Assembly (NCBI GenBank): GCA_021498095.1
Contig: JAIZWK010000001.1
Span: 1,723,666 to 1,787,665, forward strand
Direction of reading: 5' to 3'
DNA from: Candidatus Harpocratesius repetitus
Lineage (GTDB): Archaea; Asgardarchaeota; Lokiarchaeia; Sigyniarchaeales; Promethearchaeaceae
Length of the DNA: 64,000 bases
The translations under genes and the position numbers were made by a program. The notes under the pieces are model-generated. The model was not told the DNA's origin. It saw nothing but the letters and a program-made list of their open reading frames with translations, and did not search any database. Shown piece after piece: positions 9,550 through 18,955 of the stretch; positions within the stretch are counted from its first letter, which is position 1, and every line of letters begins with the position of its first letter.

Positions 9550-10449
9550 ATGGAGCAGGTCTATACACATTATTTTGGCATTATCTCTAATTCAAATACT
9601 AATAGAACCTCATCTGAAGCTATAACTCATCATCATCATTTTATAGAAGATTTTTCTCGAGGTTATAAAGTCTGTATTCAATGTGGTTATGTCGCTGATG
9701 ATCTAATCTTTTCACAACAGCTGCCTTTTTTAAAAAAAAATCAAGATGTACACGGTGTTTCTTCTAATTCTACAACATCTTCGCGTTTTTCAAAGATTTC
9801 TGCTTTATCTACAGTATCTCCTACTTTGAAACGAGCTTTTAAGCTAGAAAAGAAGATTCCTTGGATTGAAAAAAAAATTACTTTAGGAAAGATCGAAATT
9901 CAAAGACTTGCTTCTATTTTTTTGCTTCCAAGAGCTACAGCAGAGCGAGGTTTCTATCTATTTCAAAAGATATGTCATGACACGCGCTTTCGCACCCATT
10001 ATATTAACCTTATGTGTCAAGTATGCCTGTATTATGCCGCAAAAGAACAAGGATATCCGATAATATTAGAAGATATTGTAAATCAAACTTATTATAGAAT
10101 CAGTCTAGCTCAACGATATTATTATCTATTGATCACAGTGTTAAAATTACCAAATATATCAACAAATGCCACAGCATTTATCCATCGATATGGAACTCTA
10201 TTACATTTAGACTCTAACCTGATTCAGAATGCAGTAAAAATTTTGCAACAATTTTCAAAATTCGCTAATTTGAGTGGATGTGATGTGAGAGGAATAGCCG
10301 CTGGAGTTTTGTATTTCACCTGTATTCATTTCCATATTCCAATAAGCCAGAAAAAAATAGCTCAAATGGCTGGAATCTCAGAAATTACGATTAGAAGTCG
10401 TTATAAAGATTTAAGAAAACTTCGTTTGAAAATTATTTCCTCAAATTAA
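9550..10449 (+). CDS. Divergent TFB (TFIIB)-like protein with atypical zinc ribbon
   Basis: Degenerate ribbon HHHHFIEDFSRGYKVCIQCGYVADD; two cyclin-like repeats ending GCDVRGIAAGVLYFTCIHFHIPISQKKIAQMAGISEITIRSRYKDL. Confidence 0.8.
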   Translation: MEQVYTHYFGIISNSNTNRTSSEAITHHHHFIEDFSRGYKVCIQCGYVADDLIFSQQLPFLKKNQDVHGVSSNSTTSSRFSKISALSTVSPTLKRAFKLEKKIPWIEKKITLGKIEIQRLASIFLLPRATAERGFYLFQKICHDTRFRTHYINLMCQVCLYYAAKEQGYPIILEDIVNQTYYRISLAQRYYYLLITVLKLPNISTNATAFIHRYGTLLHLDSNLIQNAVKILQQFSKFANLSGCDVRGIAAGVLYFTCIHFHIPISQKKIAQMAGISEITIRSRYKDLRKLRLKIISSN

Positions 10450-10574
10450 ACCATTTTTCTTTATTTTATCTACATAGAGATGAAAATATCAAGAATTTTT
10501 TCTTCCTTTATTCGAAGAAATCCTTATCATAATTCCGAAAATTTTTTTATAGTTATGTATTTGAGGTTCACAGT

Positions 10575-12515
10575 ATGGAACAATCGGGAATGTTAAAAAC
10601 TAATCACTATGAGCATTGGATTTCATACCCGATTTTTTCTGATTTTACTCGATCATTTTCTCCAGAACAAATTTTTCTATCAATTTCTTTACGAATCTTA
10701 TTATTAACAAAAGATCATCATACTTTAATTAAAATTAATTTAAACAAAGAAATTTATGAAATTAAATGGTATGGAGCTGTGGTTTCAATATTTGGGAAGA
10801 ATAATGAATTTCTATTTTTGATATACCATCATGAAGATTATTTTTATTTCCAAATCTCACCAACAATCACTCAATTATCACCATCTATACAATTATATAA
10901 TGAATTAGTTTCCTTGCAAAATTGGACAATAAAACAGTATTCTGATCATGAATATTTTGTATTAAAGCAAAATTCTACACAAATGAGTAATTTAATGAAA
11001 AATAAAGATTTAACAAAAATCATTTCCCGAATACAAGATCTTACGCAAATGATGAATGATATTCCTGTTTTTTCAGGATTTATAATTCCTAAAGTCTGGA
11101 AAGATCTTTGGATTCCTCCACATTTTGATAGGCATCAAATTAACTATGTTTTTCCTAAGCAGTCTAAGAAAAATCTGCTTGGACAAACCCAGAATTTAGC
11201 TATTCGAAATTTCTTGGATCTTTCACTTTATGATCAAATATTATTCATGGATGATTTAATATGGTATCGACCTATCCAGACTCAATCCTTTTTTGAGAAA
11301 TTTGTTTCTCATTTTTCACCTGTGATTAATTTTAAAACATCCGTATTTAATAATAAAGTAGAACGATCTACAGAAAAAATAAAACAATTGGTTGTTTCCC
11401 CACCAATTTGGTCACATTTTGCTTTAGATTATATTAAATACACCGGTTCTTCACATATTTTAAACATATTGTTTAAAAAGTTTAAGGCTCATTTAGATTG
11501 GTGGGAAAAAAATAGATTTTCTCAAAAATATGGTTTGTTTATATCGCATGGAAATGTAGAAATGTTAGAAATTGAAACAAAATGCTTCTTTTCTCCACGA
11601 TTTCGTACGAAACTGCTATCTTCTTCAAATAAACTTCAAACTTTACCTGCCAATTTCGAAAAAGAAATGATTCTACCTGATATTAATGCCCAACTTTGCG
11701 ATTTTTATCAAAATATGGGTGTTTTTTCACTACTTTTAGGAAACTCTGATTTTCAAAACTATTTTGATAAAGCAGAAGCCATACAACAGCATTATCAATT
11801 ACTGTGGGATCAAAATACTTCATTTTACTATGATTTTGACTTAGAGACTAATTCTCTTCACAAATTGAAGACAAATGCAGGATTTTGGGCTTTATTTGGA
11901 GGATGTGTTTCCAAATCTCATCTTTCCTCATTAGTTTCCCATCTTTTCAATCCAAATGAGTTTTATTCTTCAATTCCCCTACCTCATATTTCATTTGATG
12001 AACAAGAACGTTTTTCTTTCCCATCATTTAACTACAGTAATTTAGCCAATATTTATTGGTTAGTTCTTGGTTTAAAAAAATACAGTCTTGATCAAATTGC
12101 TGCAAAAATAACACTTCGCACACTTAAAACATTAACACAAGTATATCAAACTCAGAAATGCATTCCAAGTTTTTGCACAATTTCAAATTCTGAAAGAAAT
12201 GAAATGCAAATTAATGGTAATCGACCCATCTCATTTTCTCTTCTACAAAAAATGAATATATTGAATCCTTCTGCCTTACAATGGAAATTTTTCTATCATT
12301 CTCCTTTACCTCTTCATTCTCTCTACTATAAAAGTATTTTGGGCGCTGAGATATTAGATGATATTATTTACTTCGTTCCAAATTGGGAAATCCTTGAAAA
12401 TGACTTATCTTTTAGTTTTCATTATCGAGGGAAACAAATCGATGGATATCTTTCAAAAAAGGCACAAAAAACTTTCGCTATTAACTCAGATCTTCAAATT
12501 CTTAAGAATTATTAG
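10575..12515 (+). CDS. (alpha/alpha)6 glycoside hydrolase-like protein (GH37/GH63/MGH-like)
   Basis: C-terminal part LWDQNTSFYYDFDLETNSLHKLKTNAGFWALFGGCVSKSHLSSLVSHLFNPNEFYSSIPLPHISFDEQ...NLANIYWLVLGLKKYSL matches the trehalase/GH63 toroid pattern. Confidence 0.6.
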   Translation: MEQSGMLKTNHYEHWISYPIFSDFTRSFSPEQIFLSISLRILLLTKDHHTLIKINLNKEIYEIKWYGAVVSIFGKNNEFLFLIYHHEDYFYFQISPTITQLSPSIQLYNELVSLQNWTIKQYSDHEYFVLKQNSTQMSNLMKNKDLTKIISRIQDLTQMMNDIPVFSGFIIPKVWKDLWIPPHFDRHQINYVFPKQSKKNLLGQTQNLAIRNFLDLSLYDQILFMDDLIWYRPIQTQSFFEKFVSHFSPVINFKTSVFNNKVERSTEKIKQLVVSPPIWSHFALDYIKYTGSSHILNILFKKFKAHLDWWEKNRFSQKYGLFISHGNVEMLEIETKCFFSPRFRTKLLSSSNKLQTLPANFEKEMILPDINAQLCDFYQNMGVFSLLLGNSDFQNYFDKAEAIQQHYQLLWDQNTSFYYDFDLETNSLHKLKTNAGFWALFGGCVSKSHLSSLVSHLFNPNEFYSSIPLPHISFDEQERFSFPSFNYSNLANIYWLVLGLKKYSLDQIAAKITLRTLKTLTQVYQTQKCIPSFCTISNSERNEMQINGNRPISFSLLQKMNILNPSALQWKFFYHSPLPLHSLYYKSILGAEILDDIIYFVPNWEILENDLSFSFHYRGKQIDGYLSKKAQKTFAINSDLQILKNY

Positions 12516-12544
12516 TTAAAAAGAAAAAGAATTGAATTATATCT

Positions 12545-13525
12545 TTACATTCCAAAAGGAGTGGGTTTTGCCAATTGACGGAATTTCTCCAAAAAATTCT
12601 CCGTCATTTCATCCCATTTTGCTAACACTTCATCGATTTTAGGGATCATCGACTCACGTTCTTTATACTCTAAATATTCTTTCATCAACCTAAAAACATT
12701 TATCATTGCATTCCCTTGATTTAAAACTTTTTCAACTTCTACTGCTTGTGTCTCCACCAAAGATTCGATTCGAGCGGATTCACCCTTTCTAATCAAAGTC
12801 TGAATATAGCTGTGAGTTCCATCATACAATTCCTTCAATTTTTCTAAAGTGTTGTCGACATATTTCCGGTATTCAATTACAACACCTTCACCTCTTGGAA
12901 ATGCCTTTGTTACCCAATTTACAAACTCTTGAGCATTCCGAATAAACGCCTCATCAATCTCAAAATCCGTAAATTCAAATGGAACTTCATGAAATGATGC
13001 TTCTAAACCACTATTAGGATCATCCAATCGAAACACCAAAAATCCTGTATCCAAAGTTAATTGCGTCATAGGATCGCCCCTTCTTGCAGGAACCTCAACT
13101 TGTTTCAATAATCTTTGAGGATTAAACACTAAAGCCACTGCTAAGGGATTATTAGTCTGCCATGCGAGTTGATTTTTCACATCATCTTGTGAAAGCATCA
13201 ACTTTATTCCAGGATGCGAGTGGTACCATCCAACTATATATTGTGGTGGGTCTTTTAAATAAAATTCACTTTCAATTGAAGCTGCCAGCGCATAATCTTC
13301 TTCATCGAACTCAACCTTTAAGATATGTCTTTGCTTCTTTGTATGAGTAAAAGGAATTGCCTCTGTAATGATTACATCGTCACCGTCGTTATATCCATAT
13401 AACAACCCATATACTTCTGCCCATTCTTCTTCTGGAATTCGTAAATTCGCATAACGAGTCGTAGTTGCAATTATCGTCTTATATATTTCTAAATTTAATT
13501 TAACCACACCACGCGCTTGCATCAT
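12545..13525 (-). CDS. MPN+/JAMM metalloprotease (Rpn11/CSN5-like) with coiled-coil C-terminus
   Basis: JAMM motif HSHPGIKLMLSQDD (HxHx7SxxD) with upstream E in EVYGLLYG; preceded by YIVGWY. Confidence 0.92.
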   Translation of the reverse strand: MMQARGVVKLNLEIYKTIIATTTRYANLRIPEEEWAEVYGLLYGYNDGDDVIITEAIPFTHTKKQRHILKVEFDEEDYALAASIESEFYLKDPPQYIVGWYHSHPGIKLMLSQDDVKNQLAWQTNNPLAVALVFNPQRLLKQVEVPARRGDPMTQLTLDTGFLVFRLDDPNSGLEASFHEVPFEFTDFEIDEAFIRNAQEFVNWVTKAFPRGEGVVIEYRKYVDNTLEKLKELYDGTHSYIQTLIRKGESARIESLVETQAVEVEKVLNQGNAMINVFRLMKEYLEYKERESMIPKIDEVLAKWDEMTENFLEKFRQLAKPTPFGM

Positions 13526-13640
13526 AATGATCTATATCCATTTTCTTCGTTAAAGCATTTTTTATTTTTTATCATAAATTCATATTTTATCAAACTATTT
13601 TTATCTCAAATTAATAGACTTTATAAAGGTTTTTAAACTC

Positions 13641-13668
13641 TTTAAATATGGGTTTCTATTTAAATATG
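13641..13668 (+). promoter_or_regulatory. Twin TATA-like direct repeat upstream of tbp
   Basis: TTTAAATATG at 13641-13650 and again exactly at 13659-13668, 21 bp before the tbp ATG at 13690. Confidence 0.5.
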
Positions 13669-13689
13669 AAATAACCAAGGTGCTCTCTA

Positions 13690-14310
13690 ATGGCTAAAAA
13701 GAATAATGATGCTAAATTCTCTTATAAAATTGAAAATGTGGTCGCCACTGTAACCGTTAAAATCTCCGAAAAAATGGATTTAAACGTCATCGCCCGAAAA
13801 TATGCTGATGTCGAATACAATCCAGAACGATTCCCAGGCCTCGTCATGCGCATTGTAGACCCTAAAGCAACCATCCTCGTTTTCTCAACTGGAAAAATGG
13901 TCGTCACTGGTATGCGTAAAGCTGAAGAAGCAGAAGCTGTTGTTGATGACGTTATTAAAAGAATTCAAAAATGTAAAATTGATATCTCCGACCCCCAAAT
14001 CACCATTCAGAATATTGTCGCAAGTGGCGATTTAAACTGTATGATTGATTTAAATATGGCGGCAGTGGTAATGGAGTTTTCTATGTATGAACCCGAGGTA
14101 TTCCCGGGGCTGATTTATCGGATGCAGGACCCTAAATCTGTCTTCTTAATCTTTTCGACGGGTCGAATCGTCTGCACAGGTGCGAAGACGAAAGAATTAG
14201 TGGCAGAGGCAGTGGAAAAGCTGTATCATACGGTGCGTGAATATGATGTGGCGCGCGAGCCGGGTGACACTTTTGATTTCGAAGATGAAGAAGAGATGAC
14301 ATTTCTTTAA
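13690..14310 (+). CDS. tbp: TATA-box-binding protein
   Basis: Two TBP repeats: YNPERFPGLVMRIVDPKATILVFSTGKMVVTG and YEPEVFPGLIYRMQDPKSVFLIFSTGRIVCTGAKT; acidic tail. Confidence 0.98.
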   Translation: MAKKNNDAKFSYKIENVVATVTVKISEKMDLNVIARKYADVEYNPERFPGLVMRIVDPKATILVFSTGKMVVTGMRKAEEAEAVVDDVIKRIQKCKIDISDPQITIQNIVASGDLNCMIDLNMAAVVMEFSMYEPEVFPGLIYRMQDPKSVFLIFSTGRIVCTGAKTKELVAEAVEKLYHTVREYDVAREPGDTFDFEDEEEMTFL

Positions 14311-14466
14311 AATCTGAATTGGTTGAATATTTCAAAAGAAAAAAATATTCTCTTACAGCAAATATCGACCCATATCTTCAATTTTTTCATTTTTTATTCA
14401 TTTATCTTTATACTCTTTTATATAAAAATTGTATCTGAATCTATATATTTGTTTTATTCGTATTCT

Positions 14467-15189
14467 TTAAGTAATTCCGATTTCAATGTTTTGAACCCAT
14501 TGCCATATGGTTGGTTCGATTAATACAAAAATTATTGAACATACTAACGCTGTAAATAAAAATATCCAACCTAATTTTTTAAATTCTCTTGATTTCCCTT
14601 TAAAATCTTGAGTTTGAAAGATCGTTGAAAAAAGCGCGTGTCCAAACGTAATCCAACATCCAACTCCCATTAGACCTATTAAAACACTGATTATATATAT
14701 TATTAGAGGTGAATTAAAAGTAACACTTAATTGAACAAAGAATGGGAACCAACGATAGATTGAAAGTATAGCAAAATAAAAACCAATAAATGAAATTGCT
14801 GCGAAAGCGGCCCAAATTAACATAAAGTAGGTTGAAATAACACAAAACTGAGCTAAATTTTGTGCATTAGGTGAAAAACCTCCACTAAAATATGTAAAAT
14901 AGTAGGAAAACCCACTAAGAAAGGGTGCCATAATAATTAGTCCTTGATATGAACGAAGAAAATGAAGAATGGGTGGAGGGTTAAACTCTGAATATTTTGT
15001 ATAAATTACAATTAATAAATGGAAAAGTAGAATACCTGCAAACCCAAGCGGAGATAATCGATCTTTAAAAGCCAATAATAAAATTATTCCAGAAATTCCA
15101 ATAGTTGTAATAAGCCCAAGATTCTCTGGTATATAATGTGATTTTTTTTTTTTTTTATTAAGAGATGAAGGTAATTTAAGGGTCTGCAT
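14467..15189 (-). CDS. Multi-pass membrane protein, unknown function
   Basis: Several hydrophobic helices; no family recognised. Confidence 0.6.
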   Translation of the reverse strand: MQTLKLPSSLNKKKKKSHYIPENLGLITTIGISGIILLLAFKDRLSPLGFAGILLFHLLIVIYTKYSEFNPPPILHFLRSYQGLIIMAPFLSGFSYYFTYFSGGFSPNAQNLAQFCVISTYFMLIWAAFAAISFIGFYFAILSIYRWFPFFVQLSVTFNSPLIIYIISVLIGLMGVGCWITFGHALFSTIFQTQDFKGKSREFKKLGWIFLFTALVCSIIFVLIEPTIWQWVQNIEIGIT

Positions 15190-15412
15190 GTTTCAATTAA
15201 CAATGTTGAGGGCGGCTTAAAGAGTTTTATTCCACAAGATCATATTAACATTTAGTGATCAAATCTAATCGAAAATCAAGAAAAAGTGTTCACTGAAGGA
15301 TAAAAAAGAAATAGAATCAAATGAATTTAAGAAGAAATCAAAAAATAACGATTAGAATTATTCATATAATAAAATAAAAATAATTATATCTAAGTATATA
15401 AGGGGAAATTTC

Positions 15413-15976
15413 GTGAATAAAAAAGAATTACATCAAAGATATCGTAAACTTGCAGAAATTGCTGGGAGTCGCGTTATTTTAAGAAAAACAATAATTGCTC
15501 ATTCCGAAGCTTTGTATCATCAAATTAAAAGTCCTGGAGTACTCGAAAATTTGACTATTGATATAGATGATTTTCATGAATTTCGACGATACATCTTGTT
15601 TATTGAAAATCAATGGCAGATGAACCAAGATTTTACTTATACCATATTTATAAATCAAGATGAAATAATTGGTCAAATTTCTCTTTATAATATTGCTTTT
15701 TCAAATTTTCGTGGAGAAATTGGAATATGGTTGGGAAAATCAAATTGGGGGCAAGGATATGGAAAAGATGCCCTTCAAACTATTATCGCTTATGGATTTA
15801 AAGAGCTGCATCTGAATCGGCTTCAATCACATATATTTGTTAATAATCTTCGTTCTATTCGCTTATTTGAGGGTGTTGGATTTAAACAAGAAGGTATTAT
15901 TCGAGAATATGTGTGTAAAAATGCAGAATTTAAAGATGTTTACTCTTATGGGTTATTAAAGCGAAATTACTTTTAG
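15413..15976 (+). CDS. GNAT N-acetyltransferase (RimJ/RimL type)
   Basis: GEIGIWLGKSNWGQGYGKDALQTIIAYGFKELHLNRLQSHIFVNNLRSIRLFEGVGFKQEGIIRE. Confidence 0.92.
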   Translation: MNKKELHQRYRKLAEIAGSRVILRKTIIAHSEALYHQIKSPGVLENLTIDIDDFHEFRRYILFIENQWQMNQDFTYTIFINQDEIIGQISLYNIAFSNFRGEIGIWLGKSNWGQGYGKDALQTIIAYGFKELHLNRLQSHIFVNNLRSIRLFEGVGFKQEGIIREYVCKNAEFKDVYSYGLLKRNYF

Positions 15977-16130
15977 TTATTCCTTTATTCTCTAATCTTT
16001 CTTAAATTATTTCAATAATTTTTCTATAATTTTTAGAAAATATGATGAATTTTACAGATGTTTAAGATTTCTAAAGATTACTGAAGATTAATAATGATGA
16101 AATAATTATTCTAAATGGGTAATAATTCGA

Positions 16131-16823
16131 ATGAGATTTGCAAAAGAAGGGTTTTTCTGGGTAGTACCTGCGTTAGCACTGGATATTGGCTGGCACATCA
16201 TTTCTCTTCCAACAAAATATAATCCTTGGCTTTATTTTTGGGTCATAACTTTTCCAACTACAGTGGGAATAATACTATTAGCTTCATTTTTTCGTGATCC
16301 AGAACGAGAACTTCCAGAGAATTTTAACCCAAAAACTGATGTAGTTTGTCCTGCAGATGGAACTGTTGTATCCATAGAGCAAGTTAATGATTTACTCTCA
16401 ATTTATATTGAAATGCACTATTATAATGTTCATGTTGTTCGATCGCCTTGTAATTTGATTGTGGATGAAGTAATTCGGCAAAAAGGTAAACATCATTTGG
16501 TTTATTTTGTTAAAACATCTACAAAGACAACCACAAAAGCAATATTGAAAAATGCTCGAACTATTGTAAAATTGAAGAATGAATCTGGAGAAAAAATTGA
16601 TTATTATATGATCTGTGGTGCATTTTTCCGAAGAGCCAAACCTTATGTAAAAGCTGGTGATAAACTATCTGCTGGCGATCGGGTTGGCATGATTGTATTT
16701 GGAAGTACGTTAAAAATGGTTATTCCCTTTCACAATCAGAGTTGTTGTGTAAAAGTAGGTGAAAAAGTTCGTGCAGGGAAGACTATATTATTTCAAAAAG
16801 AGGTTGATGTAAAAAATGGATGA
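16131..16823 (+). CDS. asd: Archaetidylserine/phosphatidylserine decarboxylase proenzyme
   Basis: VVCPADGTV, YYNVHVVRSPCNL, and cleavage-type motif MIVFGSTLKMVIP. Confidence 0.88.
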   Translation: MRFAKEGFFWVVPALALDIGWHIISLPTKYNPWLYFWVITFPTTVGIILLASFFRDPERELPENFNPKTDVVCPADGTVVSIEQVNDLLSIYIEMHYYNVHVVRSPCNLIVDEVIRQKGKHHLVYFVKTSTKTTTKAILKNARTIVKLKNESGEKIDYYMICGAFFRRAKPYVKAGDKLSAGDRVGMIVFGSTLKMVIPFHNQSCCVKVGEKVRAGKTILFQKEVDVKNG

Positions 16824-17754
16824 TTCAGATGAAAGCGAAATAAGTGAAATGATCAATTCGTGGTTGGATGCGAATATGGAAGTTTTCGGTGAAATTTTAG
16901 AAGAGTGGGAAGAAAATAACTATGTTCAGCCCTTTTTGGATAGTAAAGTCAATTTTCAATGCAATGATTGCGGAAAATGCTGTAATTTTCACGACCACTG
17001 GGTATGGGTGTATCCTTATGATATGGTACGATGGTTACAAAAAATAGATGAAGAAGAAAAGATCCCACTATTTCTCAGTGCTTTGTTTCCTGTTGAGGAT
17101 CTTGATGGAATTTCTGGGTATGGACTTCCTTCCCAAAGAGAAATTTCTGAACGCTATGATGAAATGATTCGCCAAAATAAAAAAAATCCTTTGGTTCAGA
17201 AAACACTTCGGGCAATACTTTCTTATTTACGGAAAATCAACCCCCAATTTAATCCAAAATCGGAATTTTGCATCTATTATTCACCAAATCTCTCGGGTAA
17301 ATCGGGACATTGTTTGATCTATCCATATCGGCCAATACAATGTCGCTCCTATCCATATGATTATCCTCAATTTACTAAATTTGTAATTCCTGGCCTTGAA
17401 GAAAAGGAAAATACTCAAGATTCTCCTATGTGTCCTGAAGAAACTTATATTGGTGGGAGTTCCATAAATGGTGTTCAGATTTCAGAGGAACAGCTTGAAA
17501 ATGTCATTATTGAAAAAGCGAATTATAAAACTTCTGCCGTAATTTATGACTGGAGTCAAGAATCGGAAGAATGGAATCAAATTAAAGAAACTGATTTATG
17601 TGATTTATTATTGCAGTATTTTCATAAAGATATCTTGGTGTTAAGCAGAGAAAAGCGGTTTTTTCAAGATGATTCACAAGAAAAAAATCAAAAAAAAAAA
17701 GATGCAAACAAGACTCATATTGCAGGGAAGCGACCTATTCGTAAAAAAAGGTGA
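16816..17754 (+). CDS. YkgJ/CxxCxxCC family Fe-S/zinc cysteine cluster protein
   Basis: FQCNDCGKCCNFHDHWVWVYPYD and CLIYPYRPIQCRSYPYD; overlaps the preceding gene by 8 nt. Confidence 0.85.
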   Translation: MDDSDESEISEMINSWLDANMEVFGEILEEWEENNYVQPFLDSKVNFQCNDCGKCCNFHDHWVWVYPYDMVRWLQKIDEEEKIPLFLSALFPVEDLDGISGYGLPSQREISERYDEMIRQNKKNPLVQKTLRAILSYLRKINPQFNPKSEFCIYYSPNLSGKSGHCLIYPYRPIQCRSYPYDYPQFTKFVIPGLEEKENTQDSPMCPEETYIGGSSINGVQISEEQLENVIIEKANYKTSAVIYDWSQESEEWNQIKETDLCDLLLQYFHKDILVLSREKRFFQDDSQEKNQKKKDANKTHIAGKRPIRKKR

Positions 17755-17760
17755 AAACAT

Positions 17761-18249
17761 ATGGCTGATAAATCGATTTTATCCGTAGTAGAGACCTTAT
17801 CAAATCAATCTCTGGAAAAATATCAAAAATTAATCTATAATGCTGATTTTTGGCGTCCATTAATCCCTCTCAAAACTCCCGTTTTTCAAAAAACTTCAGA
17901 ATTCACCTTTGAGTTTGAAATTGATGATGATATAAAGTTAGAACCTACAGGAAATTTAACCCGTCATTTTCATGCCAAAGGTAAGATTAATGTTGAAGAT
18001 TGTGGTGTGCAAGATCATCGTGGTTCATTATGGATTGTGCGGATATATTTAATAAATCCAGAGGTTCAAGTTGTTGCTCGAGTTCGTGCAAAAGATTTAA
18101 CTGATAAAAAAGCGTTAAAAATTGGTATTTTTATCCTTTCCATTGATTATAACACAAGTATTAAAGAAAATATTGCTTTTGATGCAGTTCTTTTTGCTAT
18201 ACGCCTATACCTTCGGGAATTGATTCAAAAAGCCAGCTCGTTGCTTTAA
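17761..18249 (+). CDS. Conserved-looking protein of unknown function
   Basis: Clean ORF 6 nt after the YkgJ-like gene; no recognised domain. Confidence 0.55.
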   Translation: MADKSILSVVETLSNQSLEKYQKLIYNADFWRPLIPLKTPVFQKTSEFTFEFEIDDDIKLEPTGNLTRHFHAKGKINVEDCGVQDHRGSLWIVRIYLINPEVQVVARVRAKDLTDKKALKIGIFILSIDYNTSIKENIAFDAVLFAIRLYLRELIQKASSLL

Positions 18250-18306
18250 ACAATATTGAACCATTTTTTTTTAATAAGATCTAATATTATAAACACAAGG
18301 GTTATT

Positions 18307-18810
18307 ATGGTTAAACTCAACTGGTTTCGAGGCAAATCTTTAGGACTGGCATTAATTTATTTGGGAATAATGGGCATTTATCAACTTTTATTTATGGTTT
18401 TAGCCCAATATGGATTACAGATTGGCTCTCGCCCAATTATTATATTAGTTCCTATTGGCGTTATTTTAGCAACTTTTTACAGCGTAATCATCTTATTTGA
18501 AACAAATACCACTATGATTCAATATCGCCAAAAAATGAAATATAAAAATAAGAAGAAAAAAAAGAAGAAAGTTTCATCAAAACAAGCCTTTCTTTCAGCA
18601 ATATCTGTTTTATGGAAAAACACATATATCAGACCTATCTTTTATACAGTGATTGTTTTTGCTACTGTTTTTGGTTTAAGTTATTGGGTTTGTACTTTGT
18701 TTGTTGAAGAAATTTCTTCAGTTTTTGTTTTAGCAGATAATATTGGAGCCATTGGATGTATTCTGTTTGCTAATTATTTCGATCAAACAACAAACAAAAA
18801 AGTAAAGTAA
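18307..18810 (+). CDS. Small multi-pass membrane protein
   Basis: Within ORF 18256-18810; ATG at 18307 (MVKLNWFRGKSLGLALIYLGIMG) is the more plausible start. Confidence 0.55.
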   Translation: MVKLNWFRGKSLGLALIYLGIMGIYQLLFMVLAQYGLQIGSRPIIILVPIGVILATFYSVIILFETNTTMIQYRQKMKYKNKKKKKKKVSSKQAFLSAISVLWKNTYIRPIFYTVIVFATVFGLSYWVCTLFVEEISSVFVLADNIGAIGCILFANYFDQTTNKKVK

Positions 18811-18955
18811 ATTGATAATTTGAACATCTGATTGCTTAAATTCCAAATATATATCACATTTTTTCTTTAATCTTCCATTTTTCTTTACCCATGATTTTAA
18901 ATTATTAGAATCCCAAAATTATATACGATAAGTAAAAGTTATAATTGTATTAGTA

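Noticed and set aside
14323-14523. 66-aa + strand ORF after tbp
   Set aside because: Low-complexity Phe/Ile/Ser composition from AT-rich intergenic DNA; overlaps the 3' end of the minus-strand membrane gene.
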